Of a stretch of DNA of 64,000 nt, positions 11,100 through 22,432 are shown one piece after another. The notes beneath the pieces are model-generated. The model saw only the letters and a program-made list of their open reading frames with translations, had not been told where the DNA came from and did not search any database. Source of the stretch: Dipteris shenzhenensis. Taxonomy: Eukaryota > Polypodiophyta > Polypodiopsida > Gleicheniales. The first letter of the stretch is position 1; every line of letters begins with the position of its first letter. Where the stretch lies: NCBI GenBank assembly GCA_047967505.1, contig CM106538.1, one strand, 5' to 3'. The translations under genes were made by a program, and so were the position numbers.

Positions 11100-12050
11100 C
11101 ATTTCGTTAAGGCTTCTAGTATCATCCGTTGCAACAGGTTCTTGTGGATCTACTCCATTGTTAGGAGGAGATTCTTGTGGGTCTACTACTATGGAGTTGG
11201 ATTGTATGCTGCATTAAAGGAGTGGTTTTGTATTTCCTCCTGAGAAAACCCATCACGGCCTTGAAATATCGTTGCCTTGCCCTTTGTGGACCTTGGAGTT
11301 GGTTCTTGTATCACTACACCATTTTTAGGAGTAGGTTCTTGTGTAGCTACTTGCCGGCGTATTCGTTGTTGTTGATGTTATAGGCTCAAACTTTTAGGGT
11401 CTCCACTTTGACTATTGTGGATATAGAGGGGTGACATTGCCCTTGAGGCAAGCAAGAGAAGGTGGCCTATTGTATGGATTACACTTATCCTTGAGCTTGC
11501 AGTAGTTTACCTAATCTCAATTTTCTTATGCCTTTATCAAGTACATCATCTCCCATTGTATCACCATAATAAAGTGATCTATGTTCTCTGTAGCAAATGT
11601 GAGTAGGATTGTAATGTCTCAAAGATCTTCTGCTTTTGTTGAGCCCAAGTTGCTTTTGAGAAAGTTGCTAGTGAAAATAATTCGTCATTCACATTGGAAG
11701 GTTCTTGTGTGACTTCCATTGTGTGTAGCATGGTTGGTGTGACAAGTTCTTGTGTAGTTGCCATGATGATTAATGCTAAACTTTTTACTAAGGAAGGTTC
11801 TTGTGCAGTTCCCAAAGGTTCTTGTGTTAGTGTCTATTTTTGGAGACAAGTCCTTGAGTAAATGCCGTTTGCCTTGAAGATGATATAGTAAGTTCAATGG
11901 CATTTCGATGGACATTTGGTCGAGTGCGTTTTTGTGTTACAGTCTCTCTTTTTGAGACAAGTTAGAGGATGGTCTTTGTGTGTGATCCTCCTTTATTGAT
12001 GCTTTTCGAATAGGTTCTTGTGGTTCTGCTCTCCAATCTTTGCCTTGATT
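11100..12050 (-). repeat. degenerate TQEP-type coding repeat
   Basis: The word ggttcttgtg (or a close variant such as gattcttgtg or agttcttgtg) recurs about nine times on the plus strand, e.g. near 11136, 11170, 11300, 11330, 11695, 11740, 11791, 11815 and 12011. Read on the minus strand it encodes QEP/TQEP, giving stretches such as ATTQELVTPTMLHTMEVTQE. This looks like the relic of a low-complexity repeated-peptide domain downstream of the protease. Spacing is irregular. Confidence 0.65.
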
Positions 12051-12709
12051 TTTCATATAATCGGTAGGCTTAAATTTGATGGTTGCCTCTCATTTGTTGA
12101 AGATGACGATTTTAGAGGCTTTGGCCTCCATTCTTTCTTTTTCTCTTTATTGAGCACGTTGTCATTGCTTCTTGACGATGATGGAGTTGATCATGTTACA
12201 CATAATACCTTGGCTACCCAAATATAACTATTCCCAAGGTAATATCCCTTGGCCTCTAGGAGTCTTGTGGGAACCCAACGGTGTTGTCCCTTCCTTGTTG
12301 GATGGCATCATTTTTTTCTTTGACGTTGAGGCTTATCATTTCATGATGGGGTGTATTTTCACCTTCAAAGTACCTTGGGCCTCTAGTAGATCCTTTCAAG
12401 CCCACACTTGCTTGGTTGCTCTTTTGCTTTGTCGTCTTTGTTAGTGAGGCTCTTGTAGAGGTTGGGAGGTGGAAGTAGAGTTGATGTTGATTCTTGAATT
12501 TCGGGTCAATTGGTACTCACCAAACAACCCTTTGTAAGTGTCTTGGATCCAAGAAATTTTGCTTTTATTAAGGTACCTGTCAGAGTTACAAAAAACTTGC
12601 AAGGCACCACGTGTTTGTCCATGGAAACATTCAGCATTAAAGAATCAACAACCTCAATTGAGGCACCTCCTATGCATTGAATATTAGAATCACACACTTC
12701 AAGGAGTAC
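12051..12709. other. internal region of the LTR element, no recognised coding
   Basis: Non-repetitive DNA between the TQEP-repeat relic and the protease. A minus-strand frame at 12506-12697 runs toward the protease but shows no known motif. Confidence 0.3.
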
Positions 12710-13411
12710 CTAGCCGAGATGTTTTAATGTTTCCCAGAAGATGAGGTTGTTGCTTGCTCGACTATCTTCCAAGGCATGTATGCGACATGTTGCCCCTGTT
12801 GATATCAGCTCTACCCAAATTTGAGATGGAGTAGTATCTATCTCCTTAGTATCAATTGATTTAGCAAATTTAGCTTTAATTTTGTTAGGTAGTACCGCTC
12901 TTATGGTATAAAAAAGTGTAATGGCGGTAGGTTTGTCATTATCAAGGTGCATAATCTAAGTTCCTTTAGCAGTATGTATCCAAATTAGTGAGTCTTCTAA
13001 CTCGAGCAAGGGAGTACACTAAGAGTCTTCAAGAATCTTCCCGTTGTCCTCTTTCTTATAAGCTTTTAACACATTTACTGATGTTGACCTATTGGTGCTA
13101 TTAGATTTAACTACAAATAGATTTTCGGACATAGGGTGAGCCTTTCAAGTTTGGAGATCCACCCTCATGACTTGCTCGTCCTAACGTAAATATATTCTAT
13201 TTGAGCTCTAGTTGTGGACCAATCTTGCAGTACTCATGAAAGGTCTACCCAATATGATGTCATAACCGTTTGGTTGGTTGGGGAAGTCCATTACTACAAA
13301 CCACATTTGGTAGGTTAGATCAAAGGTCTTAATCTTGATGTCTCCTAGAACTCCTACCAGCTGGGCTATTTCTCCATCAACCAATTTGACTAAAAGGTTT
13401 TTGTTATCCAT
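12710..13411 (-). pseudogene. retropepsin-like protease relic
   Basis: Two minus-strand pieces in different frames belong to an aspartic-protease domain of the gypsy type. The upstream piece in the plus coordinates (12710-12952) has IHALEDSRASNNLI, where the catalytic D-S/T-G triad reads D-S-R, so the glycine is lost. The other (13208-13411) has FDLTYQMWFVV, then YDIILGRPFM, matching the YDIILGxxFL block of retrotransposon proteases. The order on the minus strand puts the YDIILG block first and the D-S-x block after it, unlike a simple single retropepsin. Either a rearrangement or two partial domains is present. Confidence 0.55.
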
Positions 13412-14159
13412 GTTAGGTCATCCCCACTTGGCTCAGCACTGCTTAGTGTGACTATGCTTACACCCACTCCCCCATCCAAAATTGTAGTCACACTCTTACC
13501 TTGGTAGGAGATGGGAAGTATTGCATTGGTGTTGTCATTTTTGAAGTACTAGCCCAATTTTTTAATGGGTATCTTGGGAAATTGTTGGGGGTCATTTGGG
13601 GGTTTGACCATCTCAAGATTAGTGGGGTAAAGAGCTACTATTTTCTCATTCATCCAATAGAGGTTCCTCCATAGTGGGATTTCCCCGCAAGAGTTGCAAT
13701 GGGCATTTTGACCTCAGTGGATAGGAAGTCCAGCCACATTTTGGGTTGGGTTGTATGATTGGTTTGCAGCTCACTGACTATGGCTCTTCAAACCCATAAA
13801 GGACATGTTGTCATCTTCTCTTGCTTGGTCCCCCCCTCAAACATCTTATGCCTGAGGAGTGAATGCCCTGCTAATGAACCGTGTGATTCTTCCTCGTCCA
13901 CTCTTTCAAGTATAGGAGAGGCTTTAGGGACTCTACTAAAAGTCTAGTATTAGGATGGATGGTGTCTAATCCCTTGCTGGCCTTGAGCCATTGGTCAAAT
14001 CTTTCCTGATAGTCATGCACCAGCTATTGTGCCTCGACAAGGCATTGTTATCTCAATGACAGGGTTTGGGTATTCTCCTTAGACCTTAGGGGTCATAGGT
14101 TTCCTATAAGTCAACACTCCCCAAGTATCATCCCTTTTGGGTGGTTCAACTGGGCGAAT

Positions 14160-16635
14160 ATGACTAGAGGAGGATGAGGTGGAGAAGGTGGTTGTCCTCA
14201 TTGGACTCATTTTGGATAATCACCTTGTTGGAACCATTTTCCACCTTAATTGCACCCTCTTTGTGTGCCTCTTTAGGCTGGGATGTACTAGCTTCATCTC
14301 TTTTGGCCTTCTTGCAGACCTCTTTGCTAAAGGCTCTAGTTATCACATTCAAGGACACCAAATATAATTGGTCTTTGTCTACACTCAACAAGTTAGTGTT
14401 GGCATTAGGGTCATTGGTAGTTCTATGTGGCCTTCGCATTGGACAGTCCTTGTAACGGTGATCCATTCCACAGCCAGAAAGCACACACACACAATGGTGT
14501 ACCCGCACTAGAGGCAGTTTCAATTGGTATGGCTTGGTCATCCTTGTATGGGCAATCCTTCAAGAAGTGAGGTCCTTGGCACTTGTAACACAACACTTAA
14601 TAATTAGTTGTCATCTTGTATGGTCACTCACTAGCCCTATGGGGTATTTGACATGCATTGCATTAAATCAACAATGTCCTTGTCAAGGTGTTCATATCTC
14701 TCATCGGTTGAGGGATAAGAGCCCCTTCGTAGATGGGGATATATCGTAGATGGGGATATATTTGTTGTCCTACATGACATAATGAATTATATAGTTGGAC
14801 TGACCCATAGTATTACTGGATTGAGAATAAGCATTTCCACTAAGGGCATGATTCGGTTCTTCCTAATTAGTAGGTAGCTCCTCCACTAACACTTGGTTCA
14901 TAGGAGTGATTCGTGGTGGAGGTGGTTGAGGTCACAGTATAGGTGGGAGATTTTGACCCCTGAATCACCCTTGGATAGTAGGACTAGCTCTTGTATCACT
15001 AATTATCCCTAGTTGAAAGGATTTGGAGGCACGAACGGTGTCAATGGTGGCCTTGGTTGGTACATGGGTTGGGTAGTGTTCTTAGGATATTGACATTGTG
15101 ATGTCGCAATAGAGTACCGGCCTTGCCTAAGGCAATGGCACTCATTTGTGGGGTATTTTCCTATACAAATTTCACACCAAACATTATTGCGCCTTGGAAA
15201 TAGATTAGGATTACTAGGGGCTTTGCCGTTTAACTATTGGCTTAGCTAATTTAACAGGTTAGTGGCCAAGTCCTCCATGATCATTCCTTTAGCAGTCATG
15301 GATGTCTCCTTGTCTTGACCTAGATTGGTGGCCTACAAAGTTTGTGATGCCTCAAATGATGTTGATGAAGGCTTTTTTTCTTGTGTCTTTTCCTTCATAT
15401 TATTGCCTAGACATATTGCAGTCTTCTTGCATAGCTGAAACGATGTGAAATTCATTGCAAGCAGATGATCGTGGCATAGACCTATGAGGAAGCGTGGCAA
15501 CAATTGTGCATCACTCATTCTCTCATCAGGTTCACATCGTGCTTTTTAGTGTTTAGTATTGGCAATGTAGTCTCTAAGAGACGCTATCTCCTTTTGCTTA
15601 ACCTCATATGGCTAGTCGATAGGACTCTATTTTGGTCCACTAGGGGCAAATCCCACTATAAATGACTTACGTAGTGTATCCCAATTGATTTTCTCCTCCA
15701 AATTTAGTCCTCTAAACCATTGTCCATCCTTGCCATCAAGGCTTAAGCCAAAGCATTGACCTTGTCTAAATCACTAATGTCACCAAAGGTCTCACAGTAC
15801 ATGGGAGACTGGGTCTTCTTCTCTTAGGAACTTTGTGATTAACTTGGAGATTGTGATGGGTTTACTTCTAGAGGGGTTTTGGTCTCTTCCCAAAGATATT
15901 GGAGGCATGAGCCCCTTTCCTAGTGTTTGCACTAGGATCCTCATTGCCTCATCGTAAGTATCGTTTGCGGAGTAGGAGAAACTTGAAGATACAGTGACCC
16001 TGCTATATATATATTGGTGGTCCCGATGGAGGGTTCCAATTATTGGTGGCTGTAGAAATGTAGGATTTGATGACTTTGACCCATTAGGCATTTTGTATTT
16101 TGACTTGAGGTCTATTGGGCCTAACAGTTTGGGTTGGAGGCTTTCTGGGAAGTGGCAGCTTACTCCAAGCATAGACCTTAAGGGGCAGTTGTTGGATATG
16201 GCATACCTCTCATGTTTTGTGGCCAAGTAGGAAATGATGTAACTTTGGATGTAGGGGGATTTCATTGTGGACCATCTGGATTACTCCTTTGTCCACTATG
16301 TTTTGACATTTGAAACTCTTGAGGGAGCTCTGAGGGAGTCTAGGAACAAATTCACCCGTATATAATTGGCTCTCATCAAAGGATGGATATGGAGGCGATT
16401 GATTGCCAAAAGATACAATGGGACTTGGTTCATTAAAGATTGCTTTTGACACCAATGGTTTGGCTAACACTTGATGTTCTACTGGCACCCTGTTCTGCCT
16501 AGCAAATGTGTTTAACATGCCCATAGGTTCAATTAGTTCAGTCATTTCCATCATGTTGGAGAAGGTTTCCCTTAATCTAGCTGTTGTAGAAGGGGTAGGA
16601 GATTGAGAAACATTAAAGCTTGTGTTTGGAGCCAT
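14160..16635 (-). pseudogene. gag relic of the gypsy-type element
   Basis: The start at 16635 encodes MAPNTSFNVSQSPTPSTT and a Ser/Pro-rich N-terminus. At 16265-15792 a frame ends with ITKFLREEDPVSHVL. In shifted frames downstream come segments like GQCFGLSLDGKDGQWFRGL and KINWDTLRKSFIVGF, the W...F...F pattern of the retrotransposon Gag (PF03732-like) domain. A further piece at 15518-15333 (MSDAQLLPRFLIGLC) continues it. Near 14460 CGMDHRYKDCPMRR resembles the CxxxHxxxxC end of a zinc knuckle. Many stops and shifts make it a pseudogene. Confidence 0.6.
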
Positions 16636-17149
16636 TGAGACTCTAACATTGGACTATTCTCCCATGTCTCCGTCTAGGCTCATGGACTCTTTTGAGCTAG
16701 ACAAGTCACCTTGTGGTGGTTCATGCATGGCGTAAGAACCAACTTTTGAGCTTGTTGTCCCTAAGGATGCAAAGCTAGGTGTAAAGGTCGATAAGAGGGT
16801 ATTTGAGGCACTAACTCAGGCTTAGGGCTAGCTCCTAGGATTCTTCCTAATCTCAAGTGCATGTGTTGTACGAACGGGGGATTCACTAGTAGTAATAAGG
16901 AGACGTCACCTGCGTACAATAAATTTATGAAAATTCCCCTTATCTACCCCCTATTTACAGGACCTTACCTTATAAAATGTACCTTCCTTCCCTTATATAA
17001 CCCCCCTCCCTTACACTCACGTGGTACCATACGATAAACCCTAGTGGACCCCTCGGGGTTGTACGGCCAGTTTTGAGGCCCAATGTTAGGTTGATTCTAC
17101 TTCAACGTGGGGTGAAGGACAACAACTCCTTGAGGCTTCTCGAAGAGGG
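16636..17149. other. leader region of the gag-protease element
   Basis: Non-coding stretch between the Gag start and the right LTR. It contains cttatataacccccctccc (16995-17013), a TATA-like motif on the plus strand, whose use is unknown. Confidence 0.3.
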
Positions 17150-17505
17150 GAGTGGAAAAGGGAGGAGGGGAGAAGAAGGGGAGAGGAGAAGAGAACATGG
17201 CATTCTCAAAAGGCACTATGAGGGAACATGAGATAACTCCATAGAGGAGAAAGAGAGCTTGTATCCAATGTGTGCAACCAACAAGTGAAGACCAAAGTCA
17301 ACCATTCTGCCTTTTTATACATGCCACCTTTTGAAGGGAGGGCCAACCCTATTGTCTCTACCACTCTCTTCCTCATTCTTTTACAATCATCTTGGGCCCA
17401 TCTACCTCTAAGGCACAATCCTAGCTCTACGGACTTGCCACTATTAATTAAATGACATTATCAACCGGTGGTGGCATATTATTAATGAAATCGGTTAATA
17501 GCAGT
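17150..17505 (-). repeat. LTR-like direct repeat, right copy (5' LTR in element orientation)
   Basis: Partner of 9650-9995. The minus-orientation TATA box (TATAAAAAG, plus 17311-17319) is conserved. Relative to the left copy it has an insertion (cctctaaggcacaatcct) and several substitutions, so the element is not recent. Confidence 0.65.
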
Positions 17506-18350
17506 CCACTTGCAAGTGGATGTTAGAGAAGGTGGAAGAGAGATGTTGAGGTGAATGTTGAAGTCCACCTATTTTATTGTATGTCCAATTTTTTTAGAGT
17601 ACTGGGAGATGCATGGTTTGAGTTGGTGCTTGAACTTGGCTTCTCTAGTTTTATCTACAAGTCTCTCTCTCTTTCCCTTTTGGATATGTTTCTAATAGGG
17701 AAGCTTTTCCTTGTAGATAGAAGGGAAGATGGAAGGAGGTAGATGGAAGGAGGTGGAGGTAAAAAAATGGCCAAAGAGGCAAGGAAAAACGGGTGAGGTA
17801 GAAGAGCGGAGATAAATCTTTTAGCTGAAGGGGGGGGGGGGCATGAAGAGCGAAGCAATTTTTCTGGGAGGGAGGCTAATTAACTTACTTAATTCCAGCT
17901 TAATAGTTTGGAGACCCTCATAACTTAGGTTGTTGGATTAAGTTTTTAGCTGGAATGAGGACTAATAAATGTATCTTTTAATTTTCTATTGGCTTGGGGC
18001 ACCATGCTCATCTTGTTGAGGCAAAACCAAGACCTCTTTATAGGCCATGGGAAGTCTCTTAGTTGCCTCTTAAGGAAAGGCCTACTTCATGATGTTGAGC
18101 TTAGGGAAGGGTGTCGAGGACTCTCAACATCATCTCATACGCTATAGACAATGCATGCTAAAAAGGAGAAAGAGTTGGAAATCCTAATATATAAACATTA
18201 TTGACAACTAACCTAATTTACAGTTAGTCACTTGTGGTGTGCTCCCTCATCTCTATTCTCCCCCTCTCAATTCCTATTTTGTCATCCCTCTCTTTACCGA
18301 AATTGAGAAACCTTTCCTCCTTTTTTCTCTCCAACCTCTCTCTTTATCTC
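17506..18350. other. unassigned, low-complexity in places
   Basis: Contains a GGAGG-type purine run near 17740 and a poly-G tract at 17828-17839. No gene was recognised. Confidence 0.35.
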
Positions 18351-18355
18351 TCGCA

Positions 18356-18363
18356 AAACTCCC

Positions 18364-18412
<49 letters not shown>
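18356..18412. repeat. compound (CT)n(CA)n microsatellite
   Basis: A run of ct dinucleotides passes directly into ca dinucleotides (18360-18412). A second (ca)n run at 19141-19162 opens the second copy of the duplication described next. Confidence 0.95.
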
Positions 18413-18416
<4 letters not shown>

Positions 18417-18833
18417 TTTTTAATTGATATTGTCTTTAGTTAATTTCTTCTTTAATTAATTTACTCTGTCTTTAAATGCAACTTTAGTCTATTGGTACAT
18501 TTCCTTTAAAACTGAGTTAATGCATTATTATTAGTGCTTGCATTATGTGTCTACCCAAATTAAGCTATACCGTTCTAACATATGGTTTATTTGGATGGTG
18601 GTAGGTAAGTGGACCCTGACCTTGGAGCCTGGACTACCTGACGGATTTGACACTTATTTACTCATTTTTTGTAACCCTATTGAGGTTTGGTTGTAATTAA
18701 AAAAATGAAATTAAAATTGATTTGAGTCCTTCAAGTATTTATTCCCCATATCTGAATTATTTCTAATTGATGTTATTAAGTTATTCTACAACTAAATTGA
18801 TTGTATGGTTCATTTATTGATGGGATTATTAAA
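18413..18833. repeat. direct duplication, copy A
   Basis: It runs from the (CA)n edge to 'gatgggattattaaa'. It matches 19163-19346 plus 23424-23740, sharing for example gtctattggtacatttcctt and taagctatancgttctaaca. Copy A is uninterrupted and gives the empty-site reference for the LTR element inserted in copy B. Confidence 0.85.
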
Positions 18834-19140
18834 TCTAAACACATACATTGATCTCCCAACTAGCCCTTGGTTGGGCTAATACCATACAATTGGTTTTTAG
18901 TTTAGTAATGGATACTCTTTCCTTTGATTTCCAACTATTGGTTTTTTTTGCAAAAACACTGGATCCAACCTCTTGTGAATTTGGAGTATGCAACTACTTA
19001 TAAAAACACTTTTCACACTTATCATACGTATCCATTTCTATCGTATAGAAGTCACTTATCATTATATAAGGTGGGGAGTAAGTTCCACATGGTGGGCTTA
19101 CTCCCCACCATGGGGTCTTACCCTCTGGGTTGGGGATGGG
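18834..19140. other. spacer between duplication copies
   Basis: No gene recognised. It contains an imperfect inverted repeat around 19070-19112 (ggtggggagtaag ... cttactccccacc). Confidence 0.5.
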
Positions 19141-19346
19141 ACACACACACACACACACACAATTTTTAAAAAATTAATTTCTTCTTTACTTAATTTCCTC
19201 ATTCTTTGAATGAAACTTTAGTCTATTGGTACATTTCCTTTAAAACTGAGTTAATGCATTATTATTAGTGCTTTCCTTGTGAAATCATTATACTTTTATA
19301 CGTTAGAAGCTAGAGGGATGTTCTTGTTTCTAGGTAAAGCAATAAC
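19141..19346. repeat. direct duplication, copy B left part
   Basis: Begins with (CA)n and follows copy A up to 'attattagtgctt', then carries about 75 bp not in copy A, ending in ATAAC (19342-19346) at the LTR element's insertion site. Confidence 0.85.
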
Positions 19347-20356
19347 TGTTAGAAAATACCCAACAGAGGGTACACGCAGCGGAAATAATGCCCAGGAGCT
19401 CACACAGTGTGCGGTGTGGGTGTGGAATCACAAACTTCTTTACTTACGTGCATTCAATAGGTGTGCAAACTCATCAATAGACAATGAACCAATCAGATAG
19501 AGAAACCACCAAAATATATATTTCCGTCCACAACTATGGACACAATACAAAAGAGACAGATCCAGAGTCCCACCAATGGTGTGGTCCTCTGATCTTACCA
19601 CAAAGTCCTTCTCCTATCTGCTAGCTATCTCTAGACTAGAGTCCGCGTGCTCCACCTCGAGCGTGAGTAGACTTTCCGTCTAGAATGATCTTCTCCACCT
19701 TGTTATCTGGAAACCAGTCTAGGTGGGCAGCTTCCTGATAACTAAGTCTGCAGCACAAGGTACTACTTTCTCCTCCTAAGTGTAGGCCCAAAGATAGCCC
19801 TGCTGCTGCTCCTTCTGCTGGTGGAATTGCTGCTCCAGATGATGTTGAAATGAGGCCTGAATGGCCTCCTTATATAGGCCCCAAGGCCTGCACCAAAAAA
19901 CCGACCAGTCTGTAAAAACCGACTCAGTCTGTAAAAACCGCCCTTAAAGGGTTCACAAGTCAGGCCTTTTATGGCCCAAACTTCCAGGGCTTTTGGCCCT
20001 CCATTCAAGGCAAATATGCAGCCTATAGAAGGCCTGCCACCTGCCCACTGACAGTCACATTCCTTGCTGCAGATCTGAGCCTGCACTCCCTGCCATGTCT
20101 GCGCCTCTGCAAACAGTGCGCCTCCATGTCCTAGATCCTCTGCAATCTGTCCTAGACTGTCTTGCTTCTGCTCTGTACTTTCCTGGCCCTCTGTCCTGCC
20201 CTTAACAGTTCTAGATGTGCTGCCCACATGCCAGCCATGATGCTGTCTATGTGGCAGCCCCTTTCTCTCTTTTCCTGTTGGGTACTACCCTAGGTCTCCC
20301 TCCCCCATGCTCTCCTCATATGGGGGCTTACAGATGGGGAGGTGACCTTTCCAACA
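19347..20356 (-). repeat. 3' LTR of the gag-only copia element
   Basis: 1,010 bp, TG...CA bounded. It differs from the other LTR by scattered substitutions and small indels; for example it has an extra 'actcagtctgtaaaaaccg' duplication around 19920-19938. It lies at the promoter-distal end in element orientation. Confidence 0.92.
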
Positions 20357-20369
20357 CCCCCTCTCACCG
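20357..20369 (-). other. polypurine tract
   Basis: The plus strand ccccctctcac immediately follows the LTR. On the minus strand this is GTGAGAGGGGG abutting the 3' LTR, the position of the plus-strand DNA primer in LTR elements. Confidence 0.8.
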
Positions 20370-20395
20370 ACACATCTCAGCCCAATGCCAATACG

Positions 20396-22207
20396 TCAAT
20401 GAAGATGCTCCAGTAACTCCCTGGTCGTAGTCCTTTGGAACCTTTCGGTGTCGAAATCTTTTCCTGGCTTTTCATCCAGTGGCTCCTGCTCCACCAGGTC
20501 CGGTTCCGCTTCTGCACACCATCCTGGTACATAGGTCCATCTCTGGTAGCACCTCTTGGTACCACCTCCTTCAGTCGCATTCCCGCCTCTAAACTCGAGC
20601 AATCCAGCCATCACGATCTTCCAGTCATCCCCCTCATAATGAGTGAACAACCTGGAGTCTTCTAGGCACCATGCTCTGAGGGTCTGTTTCAACCTGTCCT
20701 TCTTTTGGCAAGGTCTGCAACCAATGAATATTTCCAGATAACCTAGACCATGAACTCTCGCTGAGTTCTCAAGCAGGTACTCTTCTGGCTTCAGTACTCT
20801 TTGTCCACCACCTTCTAGCAATCTGCGTCTGAGATTTGAAGAGGCACCAATACTTCCCCTTCTGCCTTCGAAGAAGGCCAATTCCTTCCAATCTCTTATC
20901 ACCTGAGACAAATGAAGAGCAGAATCTCTCCACAGCATGCTATAAAGGCTCAAATGCAGAATATCAAATACATACCAGACTGTTGTATTGCCTGAATGTT
21001 CGCTCTGAAAGCAAACCCTGTACCTCAATGAGGCACCTGCCAAGATCTTGTGTAATCCTGTACTGTCCCCTTCTGAAGTCCAGCATTCATCTGACCATGA
21101 GACCCTAGGGCTTTCCATGGAATCCACCCTCGTGTCAGTGTCAACAGCTACACCCCTGGAAGGTACCAAGCGCTCCATACTGTCCTTCACCTTCACAAAG
21201 GCATCTGACTCCTCGTCGACCCACATCTCTATGTCAGACATCCTTACTGTGATTTCGGGATCAACATACCTGACCTCGGTAACACTCGGTGATGTCACCA
21301 GGAACAATTCTTCAATTACCACATTAGCTTTGGCCTTTCCCTCTGAATCTGGGTCAGACTCCTGTTTGTTTTTCAGATCCGCCTTTTTCTTTCTGCAATC
21401 CTTTGCAAAATGTCCAGGTGTATCACAATAGAAACACTTCTTGTGTTTCCTCTTCGAACTCCCCTCGTCATCAGAGTCATTATTGGACTTGCCATTGTTA
21501 GGCTTGCCCTTTCCCTTACCTGCGGAATCCTTCACCAGCATCGCCTTATCGTCTTTGTCCTCGTTGTAGAGCTTCTCCCGAGCTTCCTCCTGTAGTAGTA
21601 ATGGACACAACTCCTCAAATGTCAGAGGTTTGGTCCGCTGTCCTGCTGTCACAGCCATAACAAAGCTCTTGAAACTCCGAGGCAATCTCCTCAGTACCAT
21701 CAAGGCCAGATGGCATGAGTCTATCTTCTGACCAATCGCTGCTAACTGATCCCACACCACCTTGACCTTTGTCAAATGGCTATGTACCGTATCGCCTTCT
21801 TCCATATCAAGATTGTAGAGTTGATGCTGAAGAAACACGATCCGGGATGTATTATCTATCTCGTACACGCCTCTACTGACGTCTCGGCCAACTGGATATG
21901 CAGAAGAACAGAGTCCACCGTAGTCCCTATGGGCATGGGCATCTCTTTCTTCCCAAGCTTCAAGCTCCTCTCTGTCTACTGCCATGAGTACCTTCCCTTT
22001 ACTGTCCACCATGTCTGCCGGCTTCGACTCCTCTCCCGTGGTCAGCTTCCACAACTTCCGAGCCACTAAATGACTCTGGATCTTCACTTTCCAGATCGGG
22101 TAATTAGCCCCATCCAGGTTCCCAGACTCTCCAAAGTTAGGGATAGTGAAAGAGAGAAAACTAGAGGAGGAGGAAGGGATGGCAGGGGCTGAAGAGGCTG
22201 TCGACAT
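20396..22207 (-). CDS. Gag-like polyprotein of the copia-type element
   Basis: An intact 603-residue frame starts with an ATG at 22207, shortly after the primer-binding site. Residues about 20-60 contain GANYPIWKVKIQSHLV, the N-terminal Gag block of copia elements. Residues about 119-205 contain NTSRIVFLQHQLYNLDMEEG and LTFEELCPLLLQEEAR, matching the UBN2-type Gag domain. Residues 258-271 are CFYCDTPGHFAKDC, a perfect CX2CX4HX4C RNA-binding zinc knuckle. After it, residues about 290-603 are acidic and show no aspartic-protease D-S-G, no integrase and no RT block. They may be derived from deleted or rearranged pol or captured sequence. The long open frame suggests selection or recent origin. 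Residues about 95-110 deviate from the family, hinting at compensated small indels. Confidence 0.88.
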   Translation of the reverse strand: MSTASSAPAIPSSSSSFLSFTIPNFGESGNLDGANYPIWKVKIQSHLVARKLWKLTTGEESKPADMVDSKGKVLMAVDREELEAWEERDAHAHRDYGGLCSSAYPVGRDVSRGVYEIDNTSRIVFLQHQLYNLDMEEGDTVHSHLTKVKVVWDQLAAIGQKIDSCHLALMVLRRLPRSFKSFVMAVTAGQRTKPLTFEELCPLLLQEEAREKLYNEDKDDKAMLVKDSAGKGKGKPNNGKSNNDSDDEGSSKRKHKKCFYCDTPGHFAKDCRKKKADLKNKQESDPDSEGKAKANVVIEELFLVTSPSVTEVRYVDPEITVRMSDIEMWVDEESDAFVKVKDSMERLVPSRGVAVDTDTRVDSMESPRVSWSDECWTSEGDSTGLHKILAGASLRYRVCFQSEHSGNTTVWYVFDILHLSLYSMLWRDSALHLSQVIRDWKELAFFEGRRGSIGASSNLRRRLLEGGGQRVLKPEEYLLENSARVHGLGYLEIFIGCRPCQKKDRLKQTLRAWCLEDSRLFTHYEGDDWKIVMAGLLEFRGGNATEGGGTKRCYQRWTYVPGWCAEAEPDLVEQEPLDEKPGKDFDTERFQRTTTRELLEHLH

Positions 22208-22418
22208 CTCTGCTGTATATACCGCACAGCAAAGTCAACCAAACTCAAATGCAGTAAACCAGAAGTCTGAACGCACCTAACTAAACCTGAGTCACCCTCC
22301 TTCTCGCAAGGGCACAATCCTCCAGTCGTGGAAGTCGATTCCCTAGAGCTTCTGAATCAGGGTCGTCCTTCAGCAAGGTCCCTGCCTTCAGGCTCCCACA
22401 CCTGTGAGCCTCCTACTT

Positions 22419-22432
22419 GGGCTCTGATACCA
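22419..22432 (-). promoter_or_regulatory. primer-binding site (tRNA-iMet type)
   Basis: TGGTATCAGAGCCC on the minus strand starts at the first base after the 5' LTR. TGGTATCAGAGC is the common plant copia PBS, complementary to the 3' end of initiator tRNA-Met. Confidence 0.9.

Larger units (their letters stand above)
9650..17505 (-). mobile_element. gag-protease LTR retrotransposon without visible polymerase
   Basis: Two LTR-like repeats enclose about 7.2 kb in which minus-strand remnants occur in the order Gag capsid region (16635-15300), zinc knuckle (about 14460), protease (13411-12710), and a repeat-rich coding relic (12050-11100). No RT, RNase H or integrase motif was recognised between the protease and the left LTR. 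It is therefore likely a non-autonomous gypsy-type derivative, or one whose pol has decayed or been replaced. Stop codons and frame changes are frequent. Confidence 0.6.

Noticed and set aside
14455-14500. A complete CCHC zinc knuckle in the gypsy-type gag
   Set aside because: Only the C-x3-H-x4-C end (CGMDHRYKDC) is clear; the first Cys is not in register, so I claim only a remnant.
17041-17100. LTR extending left of 17150
   Set aside because: Sequence before 17150 does not match the region before 9650, so the repeat cannot be extended on present evidence.
20215-22069. Several plus-strand frames across the gag-only element
   Set aside because: They are shadows of the 603-codon minus-strand Gag frame and of the LTRs.
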